A stretch of DNA of 64,000 bases, from positions 148,955 through 212,954 of the forward strand of contig NZ_JRKO01000001.1 in the NCBI RefSeq assembly GCF_000763885.1, given 5' to 3'. The notes beneath the pieces were generated by a model. It made no database searches. It had not been told where the DNA came from and saw nothing but the letters and a program-made list of their open reading frames with translations. A program made the translations under genes and the position numbers. Shown one piece after another: positions 45,946 to 54,411 of the stretch; positions within the stretch are counted from its first letter, which is position 1; each line of letters starts with the position of its first letter. The stretch is from Paracoccus versutus. GTDB taxonomy: Bacteria; Pseudomonadota; Alphaproteobacteria; Rhodobacterales; Rhodobacteraceae.

Positions 45946-46356
45946 TGCAAATGGGAATATCATCGCCAACAAATCGGCCATCGTCTTGGTCTTCCTCGAT
46001 CTGCGGCCTCCAGACTACGGAAATCCTTCATCGCCGCCGACCGTGCAGCCATAACGGTCCTTGCCTTCTGCATCCTGCCATTCCGTGCTGTGAATGCCCG
46101 CCGCGATGCGACCAGCTTTCTGTCCGCACCGCAATATTGCCGGACGATCCAACCTAGGGCCGATGAAACGGCGGCCATGCCATACCGCGCCCCCGACCCG
46201 ACAGCTCGATCCTTCCCGCCCCGAACGTCCCGGCCTTCCGGCGACAGACGCAAGGGCGACCAGCAAGGCGAAGCGAAGCGGCACCGCCACAGGTGGCGCG
46301 GAATCCGGGGGCCATGCGGACAGGACGGCACCGGCGAGAACGCCGCCGTTCTGCGA
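45946..46356 (-). pseudogene. ssb: decayed inverted copy of ssb
   Basis: On the minus strand, pieces in different frames align in order with the intact SSB nearby: QNGGVLAG (start), SPEGRDVRGGKDRAVG, LGWIVRQYCG, EWQDAEGKDRYGC and PQIEEDQDDGRFVGDDIP (acidic tail). At least three frame changes separate them and there is no usable start. It is a nearly full-length relic, in the opposite orientation to the working gene and about 250 bp from it. Confidence 0.75.
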
Positions 46357-46608
46357 TATGTCCCCGTCATGCCCCCGGACGAACCAATCCCTCCGCCTGT
46401 CCGATCCCCTAACTCCGTGCGGTTTTCACCAACAACCCCCAAGGCTCCGGACCGTGTTGCCGCGCGGGGCGCGGCTGCCCGCCCCACTCCGAAGCCTTGC
46501 GGGCAGGCTGCCGCCCGAAGGGGGCGTCAGTTGCAGGTGCCTCCCGACGGATTTGGCCGGGTCTCGTCGGAGGGAATGGTCCCTCCGGGGAAGCAACGGA
46601 GACCTACA

Positions 46609-47019
46609 ATGCAGAACATCGTCATCCTCGCCGGCACCATCCGCCAGGCCCCCGAAACCCGCACCACCCGCACCGGCACCGACGTCACCCGCTTCAAGCT
46701 GGTCACCTCGCGCCCGCGCTATTCGGAAGGCCGGGTCGTCCGGGACGAAAAGGGCTATCGGGTCGAGGACGCGGAATGGCACCGCATCGTCGCCTTCAAC
46801 GGCCTGGGCCGGACCATCCAGCAATATTGCGAGACCGGCACGAAGGTGCTGGTGCGCGGCCGTATCCACTACACGAAATGGCAGGATGCGGACGGCAACG
46901 ACCGCTACGGCTGCGAGATCGTCGCCGAGACGGTGGATTTCCTGAGCCGGGCGCCGCAGACCGAGACCGACGAAGAGGACGAGGGCCGGTTCATCGACGA
47001 AGACGACATTCCCTCCTGA
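46609..47019 (+). CDS. ssb: single-stranded DNA-binding protein
   Basis: 136 aa. The OB-fold is intact (MQNIVILAGTIRQAPETR, VTRFKLVTSRPRYSEGR, EWHRIVAFNGLGRTIQQYCETG, GRIHYTKWQDADGNDRYGC). It ends in an acidic tail with EDDIPS in place of the canonical DDDIPF. It is an accessory SSB of the kind carried on plasmids and ICEs, protecting single-stranded DNA after conjugative entry or during replication. A strong terminator follows. Confidence 0.93.
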   Translation: MQNIVILAGTIRQAPETRTTRTGTDVTRFKLVTSRPRYSEGRVVRDEKGYRVEDAEWHRIVAFNGLGRTIQQYCETGTKVLVRGRIHYTKWQDADGNDRYGCEIVAETVDFLSRAPQTETDEEDEGRFIDEDDIPS

Positions 47020-47034
47020 GCGGGAGGCCCGAGG

Positions 47035-47061
47035 CCCGGCGGTTTCAGCCGCCGGGTTTTT
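47035..47061 (+). terminator. Rho-independent terminator after ssb
   Basis: CCCGGCGG and CCGCCGGG form a perfect eight-base stem with loop TTTCAG followed by five T residues, 15 bp after the ssb stop. Confidence 0.9.
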
Positions 47062-47572
47062 CCATGCTCGCAACGGATCGCCCCGAGGCCGCGCCGGCAA
47101 GAGAAGGCTTCCCGGCCGGATCGACCGGCCGGAAAGCCTCCGGCGGGCCCGCTTCCGTCCCACGGCCACGGTTCACGTCCTTTTTCCGCGAAGAAGAAAC
47201 AGGGGCTTGAGAAAGAAGGCTGGGGAACAGGCAGCGTCACGGCGCCACCGTTGGGCTCTGCGTGACCGTCGGCGCGTGGGCGGGAAGGGCGCATTTCGCT
47301 TCGGAGCAGAAGGGAAAACCGGAGTTCGCTGGTGAAAGGCGCGGTCATCCGTGGCCGTTTCGGCGGCTGCGGAAAAGAGCGGAAACCCCGCTAACAGGCT
47401 GAAAATAATGGATAAAACGCCGCAGCCGACTTGCGCCAGAGCCTTGTTTTTGTTAGACTATTCTTGAGGTGCCAAGGTGGTCGCCACCCGCCGGCGCCAT
47501 GCTCCCCGCAACGCGGGGTCGGAGTGGTGGAAGGGGTCGGATGGATCGGCCCCGGAAGCCGGAGAGACGCCG
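47062..47572. other. noncoding stretch between ssb and the small-ORF cluster
   Basis: No gene is convincing; frames on both strands look random. An AT-rich run near 47450-47465 (TTGTTTTTGTTAGACTATTCTTG) may be a promoter for the small ORFs that follow. Confidence 0.35.
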
Positions 47573-47815
47573 ATGCATACCGCGACATTCGAGATCAACA
47601 TCCCCAGCAACCCGCTGGCCCGCCGCATCAACCTCGAGGACATCGAGATGGGCATGGATGCCGATGCCGGGGTCAAGGCCCGCGCCAGCCGCGACAGCAT
47701 GATCCTGACGATCGTTGTCCACGCTACCGATGCCCCCGACGCCGCCAACTGGCTTCAGAAGGCCGGCCTGATCTCACCAGCGCCAGCGGAAGCGCCGGGA
47801 ACCGCCCGCGCATAA
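47573..47815 (+). CDS. hypothetical 80-aa protein
   Basis: The ATG at 47573 follows GGAGAG. The sequence MHTATFEINIPSNPLARRIN to APAEAPGTARA is soluble with an alpha/beta pattern and no known domain. It is the first of three small genes (80, 69 and 66 aa) arranged head to tail, a cluster typical of plasmid or ICE accessory regions. Function unknown. Confidence 0.6.
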   Translation: MHTATFEINIPSNPLARRINLEDIEMGMDADAGVKARASRDSMILTIVVHATDAPDAANWLQKAGLISPAPAEAPGTARA

Positions 47816-47831
47816 GCCGAGGAGAACCGCC

Positions 47832-48041
47832 ATGACCACCGCCAAGGTCATCATCCCTTTCGCCGCCGCCCGCGCCGCCGCAACGAAGGCGGGCTGGCCA
47901 GCCGATGCGTGCTCGACCGCATGGCTGGAAAGCAGGATCGACGCAGTTTTTTCGCGCAAAAGGAACGGCGATATCACGGTCGAGGTCGAGATCGAGCACC
48001 TGCCAACCATGGCCCAGCTGGTCCACGATGTCATCGCCTGA
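47832..48041 (+). CDS. hypothetical 69-aa protein
   Basis: The start at 47832 has GAGGAG upstream, 16 bp after the previous gene. It reads MTTAKVIIPFAAARAAATKAG to TMAQLVHDVIA, an alpha/beta small protein with an acidic strand (DITVEVEIEHL). No domain is recognised. It is likely cotranscribed with its neighbours. Confidence 0.6.
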   Translation: MTTAKVIIPFAAARAAATKAGWPADACSTAWLESRIDAVFSRKRNGDITVEVEIEHLPTMAQLVHDVIA

Positions 48042-48138
48042 CCACCACCAGCGCCAGCAGCCGCGCTTCGCCATCGCGGGGCTTGCGGCAGCGGGGGTGG
48101 CTCAACGGCTCAGCCCAACTCCAGAGCAGAGGACACCC

Positions 48139-48339
48139 ATGACCTGCGAAACCGAAACCACCGCGCTCGCGGCGAAGATCCACGCCGAATGCGAATTCGG
48201 CTTCGACCGCAACGACATCCACGAAGCCCTCGAACTGCTCGGCCAGATGGTCGAATACGGCGCCACCACCCCGGCGGAGATCGAGGCGTTCCTCCGCCAG
48301 CGCCGGGAGCGATACGAGGCCGACCTCGCCAGCAGCTGA
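48139..48339 (+). CDS. hypothetical 66-aa protein
   Basis: The start at 48139 gives MTCETETTALAAKIHAECEF to RRERYEADLASS, a short acidic helical protein. It is the third of the small head-to-tail genes, convergent with the DUF2285 gene at 48.4 kb. Function unknown. Confidence 0.55.
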   Translation: MTCETETTALAAKIHAECEFGFDRNDIHEALELLGQMVEYGATTPAEIEAFLRQRRERYEADLASS

Positions 48340-48359
48340 TGTCGCCAGCGAAGGTCGGT

Positions 48360-49170
48360 TCAGCGCCGCTGGCGCTGGCCGCCCCGCAACAAGGTCAGGT
48401 ATTCGCCGCCGACCAGGGCCCGCGCCTCGGCGAGGATACGGGCAAGCTGCCGGCGCTCGGAGGCAGATTTCCATTCCGCGGCGCTGAGTCCGCTGAAATC
48501 CGTCTGGAACAGGACGCCGGCGATGTCGCGGCGCGAGGCGCCGGATTCGGCCCCGTCCCAGGCACGCAACATCAGGGTGGCGCGGTGCCGTTCGGATGCC
48601 GAAAGCGATTGCAGGGAAGGGATCGGACGAACCGACCTACCGGTCAGCAGGCGATGAAACCGCCGGATGCTGTTCAGCCGGACCATCAGATCCTCGTCCA
48701 GCGGCACCAGGATCGCCAGCCTGATCCGGGCCGCGCCTTGCGGAAACCACAGCCGGTGATCGCCCTGCACATCGGGGATGATTCCGTGCAGCCCGTCACG
48801 GGCGTGCAACACCGGTGCCAACGGCAGGTCGGCCGGCCCAAGCAGCGCTGGCCGGTCGTAACCTTCGGGTGCCGCGGTAAGGATCAGGGCGGCGGGAAAC
48901 GCATCGGGCCGCCAGAGGGGCCGGGCCTCCGATACCGGAAGGGCCGGATCGACCGGGAAACATCAGCCCCCAGCGGCGGGCCATCCGGGCAATCTCCTCT
49001 TTTGTGCTGTCCCCAACGGGCACGCCGCGCCCGATATGCTTGCGGATCCTGGAATACTCGGCACGATAGCGGCGGTTGCGGCGCAGGAACTGGAAGGTCA
49101 TCCGGGCACGGTCGAGCGTCCGGAACCGGTCGTCATAGCCCGGTGATCTCCAATCGGTGGAAGACGGCAT
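48360..49170 (-). pseudogene. DUF6499-DUF2285 gene with a one-base frameshift
   Basis: From the ATG at 49170 the frame reads the N-terminal domain (STDWRSPGYDDRFRTLDRARMTFQFLRRN, RRYRAEY) to RRWGLMFP and then loses similarity. At about 48951-48957 a +1 base shift would switch to VDPALPVSEARPLWRPDAFPAA, which continues in the lower frame through DGLHGIIPDVQGDHRLWFP to 48360. Both halves belong to the protein family that accompanies ICE transfer genes. It is either inactivated or contains a sequencing error in a CCGGG run. Confidence 0.75.
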
Positions 49171-49316
49171 GGCTCTGCTCCCCATCGGAATGAAAGGCGG
49201 GTTGGAAGCCGGGAGTATGCGGACAACCGGCGATTGCGCGAAGATCGCGCCGGGGAATACGAAGCAGGCCGCAACCGGCCTAAAAGCGCAGACAAATGAT
49301 GGCGCGGCTCCCCTCG

Positions 49317-49580
49317 CTAGCGCATGCGCGGTTTCAGGATCTGGCGGTAGCCCGCCTCGGTCATCCAGCGCGCCCGGGCCAGATGGCTGTCATGGATGCG
49401 CTTCGCCCGGTCGGGATCGGCGGCGACGTCGAGGCCGAAGACGATCCGGGCCACCTCGCGCCAGTCGGCCCCTTCCTCCTCTGCGTCAAGAAGCCGCAGA
49501 TAGGTGGTCAGATGGGCCTCGTCGTAGCCGGTCAGCCGCTCGGACTGCGGCGGGGTGTCCTCGAAGGCGTCGGCGGCCAT
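49317..49580 (-). CDS. DUF2285-family small protein
   Basis: 87 aa. LTTYLRLLDAEEEGADWREVARIVFGLD, followed by AKRIHDSHLARARWMTEAGYR, is the signature helical DUF2285 region, predicted to be DNA-binding-like. It sits between the frameshifted DUF6499-DUF2285 gene and the XRE regulator, all leftward, the usual order in this type of conjugative element. Precise role unknown. Confidence 0.85.
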   Translation of the reverse strand: MAADAFEDTPPQSERLTGYDEAHLTTYLRLLDAEEEGADWREVARIVFGLDVAADPDRAKRIHDSHLARARWMTEAGYRQILKPRMR

Positions 49581-49765
49581 GAAGTTCTCCTGTATCCGAC
49601 CTGCGTCCAGAATGAAGAACGCGGCAATCCCTTTCTAGGGGAACGATCCGTGCCGCGTATCGGGATTTTTCGAATACGCACATTCCGGAACGGGCAGGAG
49701 GCCGGTTCGACCATCGGCGCAAACCCGCGAATCCTTGGGAAAACGGGCGAACAGCTGCCGAAAGC

Positions 49766-49981
49766 TCAGGTCCTGTCGCGGCGCAGCAGCTCCACCGGGT
49801 CGACCTCCAGCACCGCGGCGAGCTTTTCCAGCATGTCGACGGTCGCCGCGTTCTCCTCGCGCTCCAGCATGCCGACATAGTTCCGGTTGATGTCCGCACG
49901 GTCGGCCAGCTCCTCCTGCGACAGGGATTTCTCCTGTCTCAGCCGGCGCAGATTCCTCGCAACTCGCTCCCGCAGTCTCAT
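49766..49981 (-). CDS. XRE-family helix-turn-helix regulator
   Basis: 71 aa from the ATG at 49981 (MRLRERVARNLRRLRQEKSLSQEELADRA); a longer start at 50017 is possible. Five-helix HTH fold: SLSQEELADRADINRNYVGMLE is the recognition helix pair. It likely controls element genes; in this class of elements an XRE protein is commonly divergent from alpA and repA, as here. Confidence 0.85.
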   Translation of the reverse strand: MRLRERVARNLRRLRQEKSLSQEELADRADINRNYVGMLEREENAATVDMLEKLAAVLEVDPVELLRRDRT

Positions 49982-50192
49982 GCGGGAGGAGTCGCCGGGC
50001 ACCACACACGGCGCCACCCAGTATAATGGGGATTCGTAAGCCGGCCAAGCTTTTCGTCGACCGGGTTCCGACCCTTGGCGAAGGGGGTGACAAAATTCGG
50101 CTCGTCATTCTGTCACTCCGGCCTGGTGCTGCTTTTGCGCCACCGTCGTCGCAATCCCGCCTCTCCGGCGGGTCCTGCGATGGAGTCCGACG

Positions 50193-50462
50193 ATGCAGAA
50201 CGAACCCGATCCCACCTGGCCGCGCTTCGTGCGCACCGAGGAAGCCGCCCGGCTTCTGGACCTTTCGCCCCGCACGCTGGAAAAGCACCGCTGCGGCGGC
50301 ACCGGTCCGGTCTACCGCAAGCTCGGCGGCAGGGTCGTCTACACCATCGCCGACCTGCGGGCCTGGATCGAAGGCGCCGCGCGCCAGTCCACCTCGGAAA
50401 TGGCGAAGATCGCCCGCAAGCCCGACCGACCGCTGACCGAAGCGAGGAGGGCGGGGCGGTGA
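50193..50462 (+). CDS. AlpA/excisionase-type helix-turn-helix protein
   Basis: 89 aa with GGAG upstream. VRTEEAARLLDLSPRTLEKHRCGGTGPVYRKLGGRVVYTIADLRAWIE is a MerR-like (HTH_17) DNA-binding domain, as in AlpA and excisionases. It overlaps the repA start by four bases, so it may regulate repA, element replication or excision. Confidence 0.85.
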   Translation: MQNEPDPTWPRFVRTEEAARLLDLSPRTLEKHRCGGTGPVYRKLGGRVVYTIADLRAWIEGAARQSTSEMAKIARKPDRPLTEARRAGR

Positions 50463-51328
50463 GTTCTCCCATGTCCGCGCGCCGCATCTGCGAGGGCCGG
50501 CAGATGGAACTGTTCCGGCCGGTCGCCGGCGACATCGCCGCGCGGGATGCGCGCGACCTGATGTCCTGGCCGTTCTTCTCGCTGGCCAAGTCCCGCCGCG
50601 TGGTGCCGATCGATTTCCGCATGGGCTCGGTGTCGATCCGCGTCGAGGCGACGCCGGAGCATGGCATGGCGACGATCTGGGATGCCGACATCCTGATCTG
50701 GGCCGCCAGCCAGATCGTCGAGGCCCGCGACAACGGGTTGCGCACCTCGCGGCTGATGGCCGCGACCCCCTACGAGATCCTCACCTTCATCCGGCGCGAC
50801 GATTCCGCCCGCAGCTATCTGCGGCTGAAGGCGGCGCTCGACCGGCTGCAGTCGACGACGGTCGCCACCTCGATCCGTCAGCCGACGGAACGGCGGCGGC
50901 ACCGCTTTTCCTGGATCAACGAATGGAAGGAACTGCTCGACGAGCGGCGCCGGCCGCTCGGGATCGAACTGATCCTGCCCGACTGGTTCTATGCCGGGGT
51001 GATGGACGATGCGCTGGTCCTGACCATCGACCGGGCCTATTTCGACCTGAAGGGCGGGCTGGAGCGCTGGCTCTACCGGCTGGTGCGCCGCCACGGCGGC
51101 CGGCAGCCCGGAGGCTGGAGTTTCGACCTTCGGCATCTGCACCTGAAATCCGGCAGCCTCTCGCCTTTCAAGCGCTTCGCCTTCGAGATCCGGGCCATCG
51201 TCCAAAGACAGCCGCTGCCCGGTTATCGCCTGTCTCTCGGTATCGGTTCCGACGGGCTGCCGCGGCTGTGTTTCCAACCCGCCCCCGCCAATCCCTTCGC
51301 CGCCGCGCCTCGCGCTGCGCGTCGGTGA
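50459..51328 (+). CDS. repA: replication initiator protein A (RepA, RPA family)
   Basis: 289 aa from a GTG at 50459, eight bases after GAGGAGG; an ATG at 50471 is alternative. Conserved RPA blocks include DLMSWPFFSLAKSRRVVPIDF, IWDADILIWAASQIVEA, TPYEILTFIRRDDS and the long C-terminal domain with LIRRHGGRQPGGWSF-like text. It initiates replication of the circular element. Three 16-bp repeats lie 33 bp downstream. The parA gene that usually follows repA in this element family is absent. Confidence 0.9.
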   Translation: MSSPMSARRICEGRQMELFRPVAGDIAARDARDLMSWPFFSLAKSRRVVPIDFRMGSVSIRVEATPEHGMATIWDADILIWAASQIVEARDNGLRTSRLMAATPYEILTFIRRDDSARSYLRLKAALDRLQSTTVATSIRQPTERRRHRFSWINEWKELLDERRRPLGIELILPDWFYAGVMDDALVLTIDRAYFDLKGGLERWLYRLVRRHGGRQPGGWSFDLRHLHLKSGSLSPFKRFAFEIRAIVQRQPLPGYRLSLGIGSDGLPRLCFQPAPANPFAAAPRAARR

Positions 51329-51360
51329 ACGGTCAACCTGTGAACAAGCTGTGGACAGAG

Positions 51361-51423
51361 CCGTGCTATCAGGAACCATCCGACCCGTGCTATCCGGAAC
51401 TCGACACCCGTGCTATCGGGAAC
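51361..51423 (+). repeat. three iterons downstream of repA (candidate oriV)
   Basis: CCGTGCTATCNGGAAC occurs at 51361-51376, 51385-51400 and 51408-51423, with starts 24 and 23 bp apart, about two helical turns. Evenly spaced repeats beside repA are typical RepA-binding iterons. The region continues with CCTAACTTA repeats (about 51472-51500), AT-rich relative to its flanks. Confidence 0.75.
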
Positions 51424-51583
51424 CGAGGTGCCCTGTAAACAACTGGAGCCAAAGCAGGAATCCGGCCCCTCCTAACTTACCTAACTTAAGGATTCCTAAC
51501 CTTGTAGGCGCGCGCCGGTCTGTGAACAGGGCCGTTTTGTCCCTTGAATCGGAGACTGACCGCGCGAAGAACGGGGGTGACGA

Positions 51584-52084
51584 ATGAGTGTTCGTCACCC
51601 TGAATCATCGAAACCTGATCCTGCTCCGATCACCTTGGTCGACATGATCTGGCAGGAGAAGCGGGTCGAGCACTGGCTGCGCTTCGGACGCTTCTGCCAC
51701 GAACACCGGCTCGACCGTCAGCGCCGGACCGTCGGCTTTGCGCCCGGCAGCGTCTTCGCCGTCGTGCGCTGGGCGGGCAACGAATACGGCACCGTGGTCT
51801 CCCGTCTCGACATCCTGCGCGCCGTCGGGGCTGGCGAGCCGTTCCAGACGCTGCCCTTCGTCAAGCCGGGGGCGGAGATCCTGCTGCGCGTCAGCGGCTG
51901 GCCGAAGGTCGAGCGGGTGCTGCAGGCGGTGGATGCCGTCGAGGCGCTGGACATCGACGCTCACGCGGTCTCGCCGGAGCATTGGCGCCATGTCCACAAC
52001 CGCCTCACGGCGGGCGAGCCGTTCCGAACCTACACCAGGGCCCAGCACGCCGCCTGGCTGAAGCGCCGGAGGGTCGGGGCATGA
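51584..52084 (+). CDS. DUF2840 protein
   Basis: 166 aa. VEHWLRFGRFCHEHRLDRQRRT, then GSVFAVVRWAGNEYGTVVSRLDILR and KVERVLQAVDAVEAL, are the DUF2840 family blocks. DUF2840 genes occur only in the RepA-TraF part of Tn4371-like and related ICEs; function unknown. It overlaps the cytosine methyltransferase start by four bases. Confidence 0.9.
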   Translation: MSVRHPESSKPDPAPITLVDMIWQEKRVEHWLRFGRFCHEHRLDRQRRTVGFAPGSVFAVVRWAGNEYGTVVSRLDILRAVGAGEPFQTLPFVKPGAEILLRVSGWPKVERVLQAVDAVEALDIDAHAVSPEHWRHVHNRLTAGEPFRTYTRAQHAAWLKRRRVGA

Positions 52085-53478
52085 CCATGCCGCGGGCGTC
52101 CCTTCCCCTGCCGCTGCGTGCGCTCGATCTCTTCAGCGGCGCCGCGGGCGGCTGGTCGCTCGGCCTGCATCGGGCGGGCTTCGTCACCCTCGCCGCCTGT
52201 GAGATCGTGGAATGGCGCCGCATCCTCTATTCGGAGAATTTTCCGCATGTCAGACTCTACGCCGATGTCCGCGACCTCACGGCAGCTCGACTTGTTTCCG
52301 ACCTCGGATGCCTGCCCGAGATCGTCGTCGGATCGCCGCCCTGCCAGGATATCTCCAGCGCCAACACGAAGGGCAAGGGCATCGAGGGCGAACGGTCCGG
52401 TCTCTACCTCGAGGCCGTCCGCCTGGTCGGAGAATGCCGGCCTCGCTGGTTCGCTTTTGAGAACAGCCCTGTGCTCCGAACTCGCGGCGCCGACCGGCTG
52501 CTCGACGAGTTGGAAGCGCTCGGCTACGCCTGCTGGCCATGCGTGGTGGGTGCTGCGGATATCGGCGCCAACCATGTCCGCAAGCGGTCCTGGCTCATCG
52601 GCTGCGACCCCGAACAGCTTGCCCACGCCCGTGTCGCAATCCCGGCAGGGCGGGATGCGGATGGAGGGCGGATCGGGGGCGCGCCGGGCGATGAAAGACT
52701 CGGATCTCTCCGACCTGTTCCGCAATCGCCCCTTGCCGACGCCGATGGCCTCGGATGGGATGAAGGACGGCGCGGGTGGCGGTGCGGGATCGACCTGGCC
52801 GCTGCGGATGATCCTCGCCACGCCGCGGAAGACCGATGCGGATCGCGGCGGCCGGGGCGATCTTCTCAACCAGCTTCAGGGCCACGCCAGCCGCCATGCG
52901 GGTGTGACCGCGAGCAATCCGAAAGCACAGGAAACCCTGCCGACGCCGACGAAGCGCGACAGCCGCATGGACCATTGGAGCCCGGCCTACGACCGCCGCA
53001 AATCGCCGACCATGGACGCGGTGATGGACGGCGCGATGACGGACCAGGCACCGGACAAATGGGCCGGGGCGCGAGCTTTGGCGGCGATGCTCAGGAGCCA
53101 TGGCCTGACTGGAACGGCCGCATTGCCCATCACCTATGGGTGGATGATGGGATTTCCGCCTGGCTGGCTCGCACGCGCCTTGCGCTCGGCGGTCGCAAAG
53201 GGACATCTGCGGCCAGCCTGATCGTCGAGGCCTTCGGCGACGCGGTGGTGCCGCAGACCCCCGAGGCCATCGGCCGCGCCATCCTGTGCAGCGAGATCGC
53301 GCTGAACGCGGTCCTCGGCGGCGCATCGGCGGGAGATGCGAGTGCCGGCGATGATGTGTCCGCAGGCCCGAGGGCAGGTGATGATGCTGCCGGCAGGTAT
53401 GCTGCCGATCAGGCGGACGGTGCTGCCGCCGACGACGCACCCACCGACGATCCTGCGGATTGCGAAGGCGCGTCATGA
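52081..53478 (+). CDS. DNA (cytosine-5) methyltransferase with an anomalous middle region
   Basis: 465 aa. The N-terminal half is clear: motif I ALDLFSGAAGGWSLGL, catalytic PPCQDISSAN (motif IV), ENSP (motif VI) and HVRKRSWLIG. The C-terminal part is also in this frame (IVEAFGDAVVPQTPEAIGRAI, motif X). The middle (about 52660-53200) is low-complexity in this frame but gives family-like text (LPTPMASDGMKDG, YGWMMGFPPGWLARAL) in the +1 frame, so the gene may contain two frameshifts. It lies where parA or traF normally follows DUF2840. No restriction partner was seen. Confidence 0.75.
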   Translation: MTMPRASLPLPLRALDLFSGAAGGWSLGLHRAGFVTLAACEIVEWRRILYSENFPHVRLYADVRDLTAARLVSDLGCLPEIVVGSPPCQDISSANTKGKGIEGERSGLYLEAVRLVGECRPRWFAFENSPVLRTRGADRLLDELEALGYACWPCVVGAADIGANHVRKRSWLIGCDPEQLAHARVAIPAGRDADGGRIGGAPGDERLGSLRPVPQSPLADADGLGWDEGRRGWRCGIDLAAADDPRHAAEDRCGSRRPGRSSQPASGPRQPPCGCDREQSESTGNPADADEARQPHGPLEPGLRPPQIADHGRGDGRRDDGPGTGQMGRGASFGGDAQEPWPDWNGRIAHHLWVDDGISAWLARTRLALGGRKGTSAASLIVEAFGDAVVPQTPEAIGRAILCSEIALNAVLGGASAGDASAGDDVSAGPRAGDDAAGRYAADQADGAAADDAPTDDPADCEGAS

Positions 53479-54071
53479 TCCGCAAAACCCGCGCAACCTA
53501 TCTCGCCGCAACCGGCCTCGCCGTGCTGGTCATCGGCATCTCCGTCACCGAGATCCCGCCCCGATTGATCTGGAACGCGTCCGCCAGCATCCCCATCGGG
53601 CTCTATCGTCTTGAGCCCCCGACCAGCCTCGCCCTCGGCGATCTGGTCGCGGTTACGCCGCCCGAACCGCTGGCGCAGTTCATCACCGCCCGCGGCTATA
53701 TCGCCTCCGGCGTGCCGCTGCTGAAGCGCGTCGCCGCGCTTTCCGGCACACGGGTCTGCCGCATCGGCACGACGATCACCGTCGACGGCCAGGTCCTCGG
53801 CCAAGCACGCGATCGCGACCTCCTCGGCCGGTCGCTGCCGGTCTGGCAGGGCTGCCGGCTGCTTGCCGGGGGCGAGGTCTTTCTCATGAACCGGGAGGCC
53901 GAGGACAGTCTCGACGGCCGCTATTTCAGCCCGCTCCCGGTCACCAGCATCACCGCCCGCATTGTCCCGCTCTGGACCGATGCGGCGGGCGACGGCCGCT
54001 TCCGCCGGCCCGCAACTGGGGCGGAAACGGCCCCTGATCCCACCATTCACCACCAAGCCACGGAGAGATAA
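53475..54071 (+). CDS. traF: TraF, conjugative-transfer S26 signal peptidase
   Basis: 198 aa from the ATG at 53475, overlapping the methyltransferase stop (ATGA). One N-terminal membrane helix (about 12-30) is followed by the catalytic Ser in NASASIPIGLYRL and the catalytic Lys in LLKRVAAL, the Ser-Lys dyad of TraF/LepB. In RP4-like systems TraF processes and cyclises the pilin TrbC. Confidence 0.92.
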   Translation: MIRKTRATYLAATGLAVLVIGISVTEIPPRLIWNASASIPIGLYRLEPPTSLALGDLVAVTPPEPLAQFITARGYIASGVPLLKRVAALSGTRVCRIGTTITVDGQVLGQARDRDLLGRSLPVWQGCRLLAGGEVFLMNREAEDSLDGRYFSPLPVTSITARIVPLWTDAAGDGRFRRPATGAETAPDPTIHHQATER

Positions 54072-54072
54072 C

Positions 54073-54408
54073 ATGCCACAGATCGGTGAATTCACCCGCA
54101 CGCAAGCCGGCTACGAAGGCCGCATCCGCACCGTCACGCTCGACCTCGCACTGGTCTTCGTGCCGACGCACAATGCCGATGTCGAGAACGCCCCGGATTA
54201 CCGGATCCATCTCGACGGCGAGGACGGCCCGGAGATCGGCGCCGGCTGGACCCATAGCGGCGAGAAGGCCGGAACCTACATCTCGGTCGCAATCGACGAT
54301 CCCGCCCTCATGCAGCCGATCCGCGCCCGGCTGTTCCAGTCCGACGAGCAGGGCCGGACCTGGGGCCTGCACTGGTCGCGCCCCAGAAAGCGTGACGAGC
54401 GGGACTGA
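54073..54408 (+). CDS. DUF736 protein
   Basis: 111 aa. MPQIGEFTRTQAGYEGRIRT, then NAPDYRIHL and DGPEIGAGWTHSGEKAGTYIS, are the DUF736 signature, a small beta-rich protein family found in alphaproteobacterial conjugative elements. Function unknown. It lies between traF and the lytic transglycosylase. Confidence 0.92.
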   Translation: MPQIGEFTRTQAGYEGRIRTVTLDLALVFVPTHNADVENAPDYRIHLDGEDGPEIGAGWTHSGEKAGTYISVAIDDPALMQPIRARLFQSDEQGRTWGLHWSRPRKRDERD

Positions 54409-54411
54409 GCC

